Shown one piece after another: positions 13,101-28,100 of a stretch of 64,000 bases of DNA (its first letter is position 1; every line of letters begins with the position of its first letter). A program made the position numbers and the translations under genes. The notes below the pieces were generated by a model. It was not told where the DNA came from, did not search any database, and saw only the letters and a program-made list of their open reading frames with translations. The DNA comes from Owenia fusiformis (lineage: Eukaryota; Annelida; Polychaeta; Sabellida; Oweniidae), in the NCBI GenBank assembly GCA_903813345.2, contig CAIIXF020000002.1, positions 22,212,455-22,276,454 of the forward strand, in the 5' to 3' direction.

Positions 13101-16100
13101 AAATACAATACAATCTGGAATACTGTGAACTCCATTTGAAAAAAGCTGGCCGTGGTGTCATAAATTTATTGAATATTTTAAAAATCGCCAGATATATAAA
13201 TCATTAATCAAAACGGACCCCGCTCGGCTCCTTGATGAGATATGACATGATTTCATCAGGATTTCGTCTAAAATTAAAACAAAATGGCGATGTTCGAAAA
13301 CTGGACAAAATGTCATTAACGTCTGACATTAGTAACTGGCTGTAAATTCTAAGTTAGTGATCCAGAAGATGTGAACTAATACACTGATCACTTTATGTGT
13401 GTTTTGGAATTTTTGGTGAGGTAATAAGACCAAAACTCGCAATTCAAATTGTGATGTGGAAAAATGGCAGACATATGATTTCAAATTTTATGATTACGAC
13501 ATGACCAGTTGTTCATGCAGGAATATATCTTTACTGGAAGGCCACGATACAGTGGCCTTAGAAGAAGGTAAGTAGGGATAATGTAATTTGATATCCTAAG
13601 GTAGAAACAGCTCCCCATATTAATCTGATTAATTAATACAGCTTTGAGCTGGTATCTTTATTCTGGCTAAAACCACAAACACTTCAAGCCAGCACAGTGA
13701 CTTCAATACATTTAATTGATATTGAATATTTTTTGAAATGACAGTTATTGGTTTTGATTAATATATCCATGTAATGTCATTGCTATTTTAGCTAAGGGTT
13801 AGAATCCTACTTATTAGTGACCTTAAGATTTCACCAATTAGTAACCTGTACCTGTGCACTAAACATATTGTGTGCCCAACAAATTATGTGACTTTTTTAG
13901 CTTGTTTCACAGACAATGCAGTTGGCAGGGTGAACAAAGCAAACCATGATGGTCATGAATTATCCCATTTCGTTATGCCATAGTTGATTTTGAATATTTT
14001 ATCATCACTATGTGGTATTTATGCCACATTCATTCTACAGGGCTCTCTACATAGGGTCCATCAATTTCTACATGTACACACTTCCTCATCCTCTTAACTC
14101 AAGATTGTGAGACAAGGCTGAATCCATTCTCTGACATGGTAGCAAGATGCAGTTGCACAGCTTGTATTATTTCATCAATTTAATTAAACCTGCGTCCCTT
14201 CTCTATAGAAATAATTAGTAGAATATAAATGAATAAGTCACATGTGGGCAGATTTGGACAAAATGGTGCATTGGCCAAGAGCTAAATGTTGAGGCCCAGG
14301 GATATTGTATTCTTAACATTTTGAGATCTGTGGGCAGGCGCATTGTCCAAATGGAGTAGGGTGTTCCCTTCTCTCACCAACCCCTCCTTCCACAATGCTT
14401 TCTCAAATTATGCTTTTATTATATATATAATAATTCTTAATAATGCTGGAAAAGATCTGAAGTGCATCATTGATGAGCTTAGTCTTTGCCAGCTAATAAA
14501 TCAACCGACCAGAATCACCAAAAACTCTAGATCCTGCATTGACCTTGTTTTAACAGATTCTATAAATAACCTTGTTCTTGAACCTATTGGAAACTCTGAC
14601 CACTGTACAATACTCACAACTATAGCTCAAACATTTTCTCGTGAATCCAAAACGGAAAAAGTGATCTGGAAGTATGATAATTGTGATAACAACTTAATGA
14701 ATGAAGAAATAAACAGATTCCCATGGGATGAGATCTTTTTAAACAATAGGAACATTAATACTTTGACCGAAACATTTTCGAATAGTCTTTTTGATATATT
14801 TCAAAAAAACATTCCTCATAAAATAATAAAAATGATAAAGTCAGAAAAGAACTGCAAAACAAGAACACAAATGTGTACAATATGTCCCCACCAATGGGTG
14901 ATCCCATGAATTGGTTATCCTGAAAATGAGTAGACAAGACTTTACTGACACAATTTGAGGACGGAAAGTCCAAAATGGCCGCCTTAAAATTTACCCAGAA
15001 TCCCCAAAAATTAGCTTGTTCTAGATTTTCATACTAAGAACCACCCCTGAAAATTTGAAATTGATCCGTCAAACAGTTAAACAAGAATTTACAGACAAGA
15101 TTTTAGGATGGAAAATCCAAAATGGCTGCCTTGACATTTACCCAGAATGTCAAAAAACTAATCAGTTCTAGATTTTCATACTAAGAATCATCCCTGAAAA
15201 TTTGAAATTGATCTACCAAACGGTTCACCTGAAAACGCGTAGACAAGACTTTACAGACAAGATTTTAGGACAGAAAATCCAAAATGGCTGCCTTGACATT
15301 TACCCAGAATGCCAAAAAACTAATCAGATCTAGGTTTTCATACTAAGAATCATCCCTGAAAATTTGAAATTGATCTAACAAACGGTTCACCTGGAAATGC
15401 GTAGACAAGACTTTACAGACAAGATTTTAGAACGGAAAATCCAAAATGGCTGCCTTGACATTTACCCAGAACGCCAAAAAACTAATCAGATCTAGATTTT
15501 CATACTAAGAATCATCCCTGAAAATTTGAAATTGATCTACCAAACGGTTCACCTGGAAATGCGTAGACAAGACTTTACAGACAAGATTTTAGGACGGAAA
15601 ATCCAAAATGGCTGCCTTGACATTTACCCAGAACGCCAAAAAACTAATCAGATCTAGATATTCATACTAAGATTCATCCCTGAAAATTTGAAATTGATCT
15701 ACCAAACGGTTCACCTGAAAACGTGTAGACAAGACTTTACAGACAAGATTTTAGGACGGAAAAAACCAAAATGGCCGACAATAAAAAAGTGATTACGAGT
15801 TTTTGCTGATTTCCTTTTACAAAATTATCACATATAACTACTGTTAACAATAACATAGGCTTTTTCAACAAAGTACACCTGGAATTATTTATAAAGCTAC
15901 TAAATAGTTAAAGTATGAAAACTCAAAAACACCATTCAATATGATACAAAGTATTATCGCGCGCTAACTTTTCTTCAGACATTCAAAATGGCTGACATGA
16001 CTGGGCTAACAGGTCCAAAACCTAATCAGATGTAGAATAAAGTGAGCTGGACAAGATGTTAAAGTTTTAAAAGCAACTGTGAAGCCGTTTTTCTTAAAGT

Positions 16101-19100
16101 TTGCAGACAAGGATTTTAGCATTTGACCTCAAAATGGCCGACAGGAAGTAGCTATCGAGTTAATTTTTTTTCATCCACATCTGTATGCACTCACAAGTTA
16201 TTCCTGAAAATTTGAAGGTGATACCTGTAGCGGTTTTGGAGAAAACTGCCGGACGTACGGACGGACGGACAGACAGACAACCAGACAGACAGACAGACGG
16301 ACGGACGCGCCTAGGACGACAATATGGCCCCACACTATGTGGTGGGGACATAAAAAGTCAAGATTATTTTCTAAGCTCAAATTATCAAAAAATGTTATTA
16401 TGTATGACCAACTTTATAAAGATCAGTGCGCAGTTGTGCAAGAAACCATTGTAAATGAAAAAAAAAGAACGGTATTATAACAGCCTTTTTGAAACTCTTG
16501 ATGAATCAGGAAATAAACCTTCAGTATACTGGATCACAATTTCAAAGGTCATTGGCAACAAATTTACAAGTAGCATTCCTTCTCTAACCTGTACAGTTTC
16601 TGGGAAAACTGTCACAAAATCAGTCGAAAAGGCTGATATGTTTTTAAAACTATTTGCTTCTAAATTTCATATTGATAATCCAGAATCTTTTACTCTACCA
16701 AACTTTCAAATGCGTTGCAACATCACAAGTGAAGCTTTATCTACAAATGACAATGAAATATTTGAAATTCTAAAAAATCTGGACACATCCAAAGCATGTG
16801 GCCCAGACAAAATCACAAACAAGATGCTTCAAATGTGCTCAAAATCCTTATCAAAACCTTTGTCTAAACTATTTAACCAAATACTACTTGATCAAACATT
16901 TCCTACAATTTGGAAAAACGGATAGGTATGCCCGATCTTTAAAAAATCTGATAAATCTGACCCCGCGAATTACAGTATAGGCCGATAACTCTCCTAAATA
17001 CTCTCTCTAAAGTTCTGAAGAAAATTATATACAAGAATATGATATTTCATATGACAAATAACCATTTACTATACAACTTTCAATCTGGATTTTTAAAGGG
17101 ACACAGCACGAAGACCAAATTGTTGCAATTACAGAATTTATCCATAAGCGGCTCGAAACAGGTAATAATGTTAAAGGGATCTTCCTAGATATAGCAGCTG
17201 CATTTGACACTGTTGCCCACAACCTACTTCTTTATAAACTTGAAAAGTATAACTTTGATCAACCCACTGTAAATCTCATCAAATCCTATCTCTCAGACAG
17301 AAAATTTTTTTGTTAACGTCAATGGCAATTTAGCCGAACCCTCTGAAGATCACTTTGTAAATGCGGTGGTTCCTCAAGGTTCTTTTTCTCATTTATATCA
17401 ATGATTTTCCAGACTTAGTTCAATCACTGTGTTGTATTTATGCGGATGATACATCCATTTTTCGCGAATTTGATCCTGCAAATCCAAATCACTCACTGGC
17501 TATTCTTCAAAATGATCTGAATCTGATTTCCAAGTGGTCTGATACATGAAAGTTATTTTTTAAAGCCTCAAAAAGTGCGGATTTGACATTTATTAAATCC
17601 CGACCTTGTACCCTTATTTCTTGGAAAAGATGAAATTCCAAAAGGTTCGATCTCATAAGCATCTTGGTGTTATTTTTGACCACAAATTAACTTTTAATGA
17701 CCATGCTAGACATGTGTCAAATAAGCATCCAAATATGGTAAATGGCTTAAAGGCAATCTCTAAAAAAGTAACCTCAAGACATCTTGAAAAAATTTACAAT
17801 GCTTTCATTTTACCTATTTTAGACCATGAGAAAGAAATCGCCTTAAATAGACTTAGAGTTGATTTATTTCTAAATGCTCACTTCTTTGCTCACAATTTTA
17901 ATTCAGTCTTATCCCCAGCTTGTTCATGTGGAAATAAAATGGAAGACAGCAAACATTTCCTTCTCAATTGTACCCTATACAACCCCCAACGGAACAAACT
18001 TTTCGCAGAGCTTGCAAAATTCAATGTGTTTGATTATTTCAAGCAAATGAATATGAGAAACAAAGTTAAATTACTTCTGTTTGGAAATTCTAATAAAATG
18101 AATTTCAAAACAAATGAATCTCTGGCACACACAATTTCAGATTTTATAGAATCATCAAACAGAGGTTGATCAGACTTTGTAAACATCCTTTTCATGTCCT
18201 ACTGTCACCTTCACCATCATCATTTCATTCTTCATACTCATTCATTTTATCACATTTTTAATTCTTTTTTACATTTATTTTCCAATCAAGTTATTGCCTG
18301 TATGTATTTTATCTATTTGTGAATATGTCTGTAATATCTCAGGGCGATTGACATTATTACATTTTGTTAATTGTAATATATGACTCATGCAATAAATACT
18401 ATTAAAAAAAATACCACGGCTTTTATTTATTAATCTGAATGTTCTGAATGTTCTTGTTGCCGTGATTGGGTTTAACTTCTGTGCTATGCTTTCATTCGTT
18501 GCAAGTTCTCACTATCAGTTATTAATAAAATGTGCATGGAATTTCATGCGCTGCCATAGGCCACCATTAAATTTTTTGCATGAAGAGCTGAATAGGCACG
18601 GATGAAATTTCTACATAAAGGACTATGAACAATTTAAAATTTACTCAAAGGATAAGGCAAACTGCACTTATTTGAAACAATATAACATAAAACAACTATA
18701 ACATGTGACAGGCCTATGACGTGATTGAAATCACACCACCTAATAGGCACAAACTTTAAAACAAGGTATTTACATGAGAAAATGTCTTCACCTGGTTGCA
18801 ATGAGCTAATAATGAGAGAAGTGTGTTAAACAAATAATCTGTTCTTATGGTGACATATATTCATTGCCATGGAAACTAAAACTGCCAAAAGAATGTTAAC
18901 CCTGTATGTTAATTTCTTATATATGATGATTCATCAAGTTTATTAGGTAGAGTTTTTATAAAGTATAAAATAAAGATTCCCAAAATTGATATATACAATA
19001 CCACACTTACATACGAGGGTTGATCATAAAGTTCTCATAATATCTCTCCAATTTCTTTATTTTTCAATATTTTCCTATGAAATTTTCACAGAATGTGCAG

Positions 19101-22100
19101 CATGGACTGTTTTATTAATCCAGCAAAAATATTTAGAATAACAGAAACATTAAGTAAGAAAAGGTTGCCATAGTAACTTGAAGTCAAGGCACCCGGGGCA
19201 AATAAAAAAACTAGCTAGAATAGCCCCCATTAAACATGTTAAAATACATAATAAGTTGTCAAATAAGCTATCAAACACATTAAATTGTCAAATAATATGT
19301 GATCTTGACTGTTGTGAACTATTATAATGGTCATGTGAATTGTGTGATCTTATAATGCATGATTGTTACGCTTCATTAGAAGTGCCCAGGGTAAGCATAT
19401 TTGAAATTTAACTTTGGAAAAATAATTACTGTGACCTAGCATATAACATCTCAAAATCATTCATAAAGATGAAAGGTAAACATATAATTCAAATATTTCA
19501 ACATAAAAGAATGCTTAGAGGGGCATACCACTTTATTAATGGGAAATGGTTCACCTGCCTTTATATTTAACATGACCTGTGAACATCTTTAAATTCCAAA
19601 TATGCCAGTTGTTTACATCCTGGTTGTATCTTCTCTATTTTGATTGGTTAAAATGTTGTTAAACGACCTTGTAAATGATAATATATATCCTCTGCATATC
19701 ACAATAATTCAAGTTTTTACTCTTTAAAAATTAATAAGACCATTGCATTTAATGTGTGCCATGCAATTCACCAAGTAATCACTGTTTACTAAATACTTTG
19801 GGGTCTATTATTAGCCGCGCTATCCACATTTTTCCACAAATAGGCCCAACTGTTACACTTTCATAAAAAAGTTGGACGTGCATTTATTGGAGTATGTGCA
19901 GACGCAGATGTACACATTTCAAGCTTTAGAATAAAATGGTTTACCATATATGATCATAATAGAATCAAAGAAGAGCAAAGCAACAAATTAATAACACTTA
20001 TCTGGTGACACATACATTCATATTATCTGAGAACAGGACTGAATTAGGAGAGAATAAATTAATTTGGATATAAAGCAGTATCACAGGAAATGATTGGGTC
20101 TTAAACTGCATGCTAAATTGCACTAACAATAACACTGTATGCAGACTGTGCTATATGAAAACAAGCGGTACAGCTATCATGTGCGCACTGTGCAGATAAT
20201 AACGGTCATTTTTGGATCTGAATTTGCAAAGGGTGAATAAGGGATATTTTGCTGTATATCAGTGAAGTAGGAATAAAACCATTAATATAAAATGTTCCAC
20301 ATATCCATGTACAAGTGAGACTCAAGAACTAATACTCTACATTATGTATCATCATACTGATTAAAATATGATAACCAAAATTTGAAATGGCAAAATGTCC
20401 AAAAATATGGCTGTTAAATGGATTTGTATATATACTAATGATACTAGATGTTCTAGCTAACCTATATGATGTATTAACTCTTGATCCTTCTTCAACTGTT
20501 ACTGACTTAACATCCAGAAAAATTTCATCTTGCGGTGGTATTGATTTTAAAGCATGGATGATTTTTCCAATTATTTATCGCATGTTTATAGTACTAGTAT
20601 TAAATTGTGCATTTCATTGGATATGTTCTTCTTTCGAATTTTGGGTTATTGGATGGTTTATGTTTCCATATTTTTTAAGCATTGGAACAATCCACTATTT
20701 TATCATGATATGCCATGAGGTAATATATAAAGTTAATAGTCTTTTATACATTCAATTGTTCATTGCACTATTTACAAGCACATTTAAAGTATTGATACTT
20801 GGGTATATATTATATCAGATTCGTAGACGTTATTATGTTAATAAAAAATTATATGAAAAGTTGATCAAAAGATATAAAGTTACATATGCCATGTACATTG
20901 TGGCATACATTTGGCTTATCACTGTGACAGGACTGTCCCTTCTTACTATTGACTATCCTAAAGCAGTCATGGAGCATTTGGACAAATTTGAGCTGTACTT
21001 TGTAAAGAAAGGAGCAATTAATAATGGTAATAAAATGAGTAACAACGTTAGTATGGCTGAAGACTGGACCAATGGGGCTTATATAATACCCAGGAAAGAC
21101 ATTTTGCATATATCTGGTTTGGAAGTCGTAAAATCAGAAGATAACTTCATCGATGTAACAATCACTTGTCATAACGTGACAATATATGATATTCCGAAAG
21201 AATTCAACAAACTTTGTGATGACTGCAATGATGAAATTAACATTCACTATCAATTGATAGTTGCAGACACAAAGGCATTTTACAAGAAACCTGTTATACA
21301 TTACTACATTACAATTAGAAGTTTAAATGGACCAAACCTTCAATGGAGATACCTGGATATGTTAGATACATATTATGATATATATGTCCTTTTACAAAAC
21401 AAAGACCCTGCCCTGGACATTCATACAAAACAAGATGCTGTTTTCTACAGGCCACCATCAGACCAGATCAAATTAATAGAAAGTTATGCTACATGTACTA
21501 GAAAATTTTTTGGTTGGTTGAATTCTGTTGAAGAATCTGATACTCAATAGAGGTTTCAGAAATCTGTATCTATTACCAACTGTTATGGGACTAAGCCAAA
21601 GTTTTAGGGTTATGACTGCTTTTTCAAGTCTGCGTTTACACCATTTTGAATATATTACTTTATTATACATATATAAAATTAAACATGACGATTTTGTGAA
21701 GTCATATAAATAAGTGCAGAGTGACCATAAAAATGTCATGCTGAAAGTCATGATTAAAATGGCACAATCTAGAGTGACTATTTAGGGTGAACATAAAACC
21801 TACATTGCTTATTGAACACTCTATAAAATTTAGTAAAACATATTATAATATTACATCATAAAAATGTATAACTGTATATTTACTTCATAAAAATTTAAAA
21901 TACAGAGTGACACAAAAAACTGGGCACAAAATAATACAAAATAATTTGAAGAAAATAAAGGTTATCAACTTTAATTTTCTGGTAGATTAGTCTGCTTGGA
22001 TGGATGTCTAAAAGCAAAAATTGACTGTGATAGATTGATGTTTCCATATATGTTGTTAAGGCTTCCTGTAAGCTGTATATATCGGGTGTCCCAAAAAAAA

Positions 22101-25100
22101 CGTCCCGCTTTTTGAGCTCTTATAACTCTGCAAGATATTAACCAATTCATTTGAAATTTATCAGGGAGTAAGAGAACGATATTATCTATAAGCTATAAAA
22201 ATATTAAATTAATCGGATGTACATTATGTGAGTATCGCCAAATACAAGATAGCATAGCAAGAAATGTAATATCAGAGGATAACTCAATTATTTCACCTTA
22301 TAATGTAGATTGATGAGCATCGCCAAATACAAAAGTTAAACAGCATAAGATAAAAAGTTGGTACAGCAAAAGATCGACAACCCACTTATCTAATAACTTG
22401 TGCTCAATGTGGCCTCCATCTTCCTTCACAACTAAACGAAGTCGTTTCTTCAATACATAGATACTGCTCTTGATTTCATTCTGTGATATCTCCTGCCATG
22501 ACGCACTTATTCTCTCTTTTAATGTTTGTTCTGTAAAATTATCCCTCATACCACTGTTAACTTTTTGATTTAGAGGATCCCAAACAGAGTAATCCATTGG
22601 ATTACAGTCTGGACTTTGTGGAGGCCATTCAACCTTTTTGATAAATGCTGTGGTGGATATCTCCAGATACGCATGAGTTACCCCACTTGTGTGGGAAGGG
22701 GCCCCATCTTGAAACACATAGTCATTTCTAGGGTAAATCCTCCTACAATCAGGTAGCAGATTTTCATCTAATAACTTAATATAGCTTTCGCTGTTGACTT
22801 TGGCTTTGTCAGTATTAATGAAATAAATGTCCGTCTTCCCCTTCCAGGATACTCCTGCAGAAACCATTATCTTTTTGGATAACGTGAAGTTTCATGGTAA
22901 AGACGTGATGGTTGAATTTGACGTTTACGCTTTCCATACACCCGATCATTTTGACGATTTTTGGGCACTTCAAGAGAAAAGTCCTTCTCATCAGTGAAAA
23001 TGATCTTCTTGACATCTGCGGATGAATAACGATCATATAAATTGCTGTACCAACTTTTTATCTTATGCTGTTAAACTTATGTATTTGGCGATGCTCATCA
23101 ATCTACATTATAAGGTGAATTAAGTGAGTTGTCCTCCGATATTACATTTCTTGCTATGCTATCTTGTATTTGGTAATACTCACATAATGTACATCCGATT
23201 AATTTAATATTTTTATAGCTTATAGATAATATCCTTATCTTACTCCCTGATAAATTTCAAATGAATTGGTTAATATCTTGCAGAGTTATAAGAGCTCAAA
23301 AAGTGGGACGTTTTTTTTGGGACACCCGATATAAGGTCATTTGTTTAGAAAGGTTAATATGGATGATGTATTTAAAATCACCATCTCAAGGTCTGAAATC
23401 TCCATTATCTCAAATGTGGGATACAGTTGTGCAGTATAACCTCATAGCCTATGTTAAGAACATGCTTTTTAATGCAGAAATTCCTTCAAAACAAGAATTT
23501 AGAACTGTAGTCTAAGGACGTGTCAAGAGTTTTCACAATTATTGTACTGTTTTATCATCATTAGTGTGTAAAATCTAAACGCGGTGACAGGATGTCTATC
23601 CTAAAACTGAATGTATGGTGGGTGATTGCAAAAGAAAACCCCAATGTATTATACCTTTGTAAAATGATGGTCAAATGATTAACCTCGACATATTTTAACA
23701 GTAGACGCCGTGAGGGTGACACATATTTATCAGAAATCTGTATTTTTTGTGATCTTAACGAAAGAGAGCGTTAAGCATTTCTTGATTACTTGTCCAGCTT
23801 TTACCGAAGTTGAAAAACCCTTACTCAATTTAGCTAGGGGTAATCTGAATGTAATGAATGGCGATTTTATTCTTAATTAAAGTGGTTCTAGGAACTGTAT
23901 ACAATGATGATAAGGAGACTATGTTGCTTTTAGGTAGGCATGTGTACGAGTTACACAGGCAAAGACAATTTCTTGTGGATAAAAGTTAGTTATCATCTTT
24001 ACCTTACATCAAGTAAAACAAATATGTTTTATAATCTTACTTAATTTTCTCTACATGTTAATATGAATGTAACTCTCTTTCATTGAAGAGAAATTATACA
24101 TACATTATCTTAGGCCAATGTTTTGTGTAACTTAATACATGTATTTGCATATTATTCTCATGTATGTAAAATATTGACAAGTTATTAGGAGGCCCTTCAA
24201 GGGGCCTTCTATCATTTTTGTAGTTATTCTTTATTTATTTATTTATTATTCTTTTTAGCATTTTTTTCTCCAACTTCCAGCTAGCTTTGACTTATCTCAT
24301 ATATAGTCCTATTAGGGACCTGGGCTGGACTTGTCGGGAAATTAGTTCATATCTAGGTCAAGGTCAAATGTCAAAATCTAGGTCAAATCTAAGTTTTTTC
24401 AAGTTTCTCAAATCCTGACATTACACTTCAATATTTTTGCATACAGATAGATATTCTATTAGTCTTAGCCTTTTGCCGTCTAGAGAAATTTTGCCTAGAT
24501 TTTGAGATATTGAAGGTCAAAAAAAGGTCAAAAAATGTATTTTTTCAACTTGCTTCAAATTGACCAATCTACAAGTTCTCAGGATTCCAAATCTGACCTT
24601 ACTTTTGATCTTTGACCTTCAGTTGACCTTCAGTGACCTCCGAAAGGTCAAAAAAGTTGATTTTTCAAATCGATTTTCTGGATTCAAATTTAGGTATATT
24701 TATTCACAAAAGCCCTTCTGAGGTCTAAAAAAGGTCCTCTAAAGGTTCTACACATATTAGCAATTGACTATTTATTAAAATTTTGCTCCAGTTTTGAGAT
24801 ATTAGAACTCAAAAACTGAAAAAGGTCAAATTTCGAAATTTTTCAAGGTCAAATTTCAACTTGCTCTAAATTGACCAAACTTTTTTTAAAAAGCATTTAC
24901 AAGATCTCAGGAACTCAAATCTGACCTTAGTTTTGACCTTCAGTGACCTTCGAAAGGTCAAAAAAGTTGATTTTTCAAATTGATTTTCTGGATTCTTTAG
25001 GTTTATTCAATCAGAAAAGATATACTGAGGTCTAAAAAAGTAAAATTGTCAAGGTCAAAGGTCAAGGTCATCAAACAAGATCACAAACTGTGTTTTCTAA

Positions 25101-28100
25101 CTTTCTCAAAGTTTGTGACTACAAATCAATATTTTTGAATTAAAGTCAGGATATATATTTCTCTAAAGGTTTTACACATATTAACAATTGATTATCTACT
25201 AAAATTCTGCACCAGTTTTGAGATATTGGACCTCAAAAACTGAAAAAGGTCTAATGTTGAAATTTTTCAAGGTCAAATTTCACATTGCTTCAAATTGACC
25301 AAACTTTTTTTTTTAAAATCATCTACAAGATGCCTGGAGTTCATATATGACCTTGTATTTAAGATTTGACCTTTGGCTGACCTTTAAATGTTCAAAAAAG
25401 CCTACAGGGCCTCCGTAAGATTGCTTGCAATCTTAAACCTCTAGTTATTTGATAAATATATTGAAATATTATATTTATGGCTGCTTATGTTATTTGGTTT
25501 CGATAAAAAGTTAAACTTAAAGGCAACAGTGAGCTCCAAATCTTTTCAATAGGGTTTTAATTTTAATTTTACATGTTCTCATCAAAATATCTTGAAATTC
25601 CATCCCTTCAGACATATTTTGTGTCAATTTAAGAGGACAATTTGATATTTTAACATTGGCAGGTGTAATTCATGTTTATATATCAAAATATATCGAAATT
25701 CCATCCCTTCAGATATATTTTGTATCAGTTTAAGAGGACAATTTGATATTTTAACATTGGCAGGTGTAATTCATGTTTAGATATGAGAAAACAACAACTT
25801 TGCTGAGTAGCAAATCTTGACGAACAAAACATATTTTATTTAATCCCTAGTCATTTTGGACATTAGAGTCATCACATTTTTTATGAAAAATGGCAGACAT
25901 TTTGAAATGAGTGGCCATATTGAAAATGCCTTAATTGAGCAGAAGTCCTTTGCCCATAAGAGACATTTTGGACTGCAATTTCATGAATGGCATTTGCGAT
26001 ATCATAAATTACATTTTTATGAAAAATGGCAGCCATATTGAAAATTTCTTCTTAAGTAGGACTCCTTTGTAGCTTAGGCATCAGTATAAAAAATATGAAC
26101 CAAATATGTCAACTGGTATTTCAGTTATCAAAGATTACATTTTTACAAAAATGTTGGCCATTTCTAAATTTAGACCATCTTGGAAATTCCTTCTTTAGCA
26201 GGACTCATATAAATTTGGACCAAATCTGTCAACTGGTATTATTAAGGTCAAATCTCAAATCTATAGTCAGATTTGAACTTTTGAGAACTCGTAGATAATC
26301 TTATCATCAATCGTCAACCACTGCACTGATTGCCACCATCACAAAAGAATGGAGATCATAACAATATGTCACCACTTTTTGGTGGTGACATAATAATATA
26401 TGACCCAAAATAAGAACCAAAAGAGCAAATAAATTAGAAGTGTAAGAGACATTTACCTCAAGCTATACGAGTCAGGTAGAAAACTTTGGGGTGTGTAGCT
26501 CTGTTCCATCACCAGCCAATCGCAATTCAGCCTTGTACCTTCTGTGTTTATGATTCCTGTACAGTGGCTACAATTTGAATCAAGAATGACAGACTGAGCT
26601 GCCATACGGAGGCAGTAAATTCCGCCGAATACAGCACACATTCTGAAATAACCATATAAGGGACCATATCAATACAAGGCATACCATATAGGGGAACATA
26701 TTAATATAATAAAAGGCATTAACATCCAAAATATTCACCACCTGCCATTTATTACAGATGCCAAACACCAACCACTGAATGCCAAACACTATTTGCCAAA
26801 CAACATCCACAAAAAAGTTGGAGACTATAACAATATGTCACCATTTCTGGTGGTGACATAAAATGATGATAAAAGTACATGTCAGGTTGACTCCTCTGTA
26901 AAACATTCTAGAATATGAAGACTTTGATTATGAAGATCTGCGTAATATTATGATTATTTTTAGTCTTCTGAGGAAAATATGTTTCCTGAGTCTGGTCTGT
27001 TGCCTGTATAGAAAGAGTATCACATGAAGTTTATTCCAAGTTTAAAAAGGTAAAGCACGCATCATTCATACTGAGAAGGTATAAATGATATAGAAGCAGT
27101 GATCTCTCCAGTATTAAAGCCTTAGTGGGCACAGCACCCACGTGAGATTTTAAAAAATGGGCTTGCAACCACCTGAGATTTCATTTACACCCACTTGAAA
27201 ATGGCCAAAAAATTCAAAATGGCCACCTTAACATTTACCCAGACTGCCTAAAAACTAATCAGTTCTAAACTTTCCATAGAAACATCTCTAAGATTTTAGG
27301 ATGAATCCATGAAACCTGTAAACCCCACCCTCAAGAGACACGTTTTAAGGTATTACTTCACAGTGTATCAGCTTTTTTTCTACAATTCAGATTTTCCTGA
27401 AAAAAATCCTGGTAAAAGATATACTGATGTATTACAAAATATGTGAAAATTAGAAAGATTGACCGTTTAGTTATTTCTAAAACATTTTTTTAATTTAACA
27501 TTGCTCTCAATGGGAAATTCTTTTTTATTATTTAAAACAAGCCTTCAAAGACACGATTTTAGGCCGAAAAATCCAAAATGGCCACCTTAACATTTACCAA
27601 GAATGCCAAAAAACTAATCAGTTCTAAACTTTTACAGGTAGAAACATCCCTGAGAATTTCAAATGAATCCCTCAAATGGTTTGGCTGGAAACCTGTAGAC
27701 AAGCCTTGACAGACAAGATTTTAGGACGGAAAATCCAAAATGGCCGTCTTAACATTTATCCAGAATGTCGAAAAACTAATCAGTTCTAAACTTTCATAGG
27801 TAGAAACATCCCTGAGAATTTCAAATGAATCCCTCAAATGGTTCGGCTGGAAACCTGTAGACAAGCCTTGACAGACAAGATTTTAGGACGGAAAATCCAA
27901 AATGGCCGCCTTAACATTTACCCAGAATGCGGAAAAACTAATCAATTCTAAACTTTCATAGGTAGAAACATCCCTGAGAATTTCAAATGAATCCCTCAAA
28001 CGGTTTGGCTGGGAACCTACAGACAAGCCGTGACAGCCAAGATTTTAGGACGGAAAATCCAAAATGGCCGCCTTAACATTTACCCAGAATGCCAAAAAAC

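Noticed and set aside
12567-13161. Open frames overlapping the tRNA-like sequence near 12.8 kb
   Set aside because: They cover a tRNA-derived SINE. The A and B boxes explain the sequence better than a protein does.
16160-16454. Open frames across the GGAC/AGAC tract ([13 protein letters not shown] and VRPSVCLSG types)
   Set aside because: They are translations of a microsatellite inside a transposable element.
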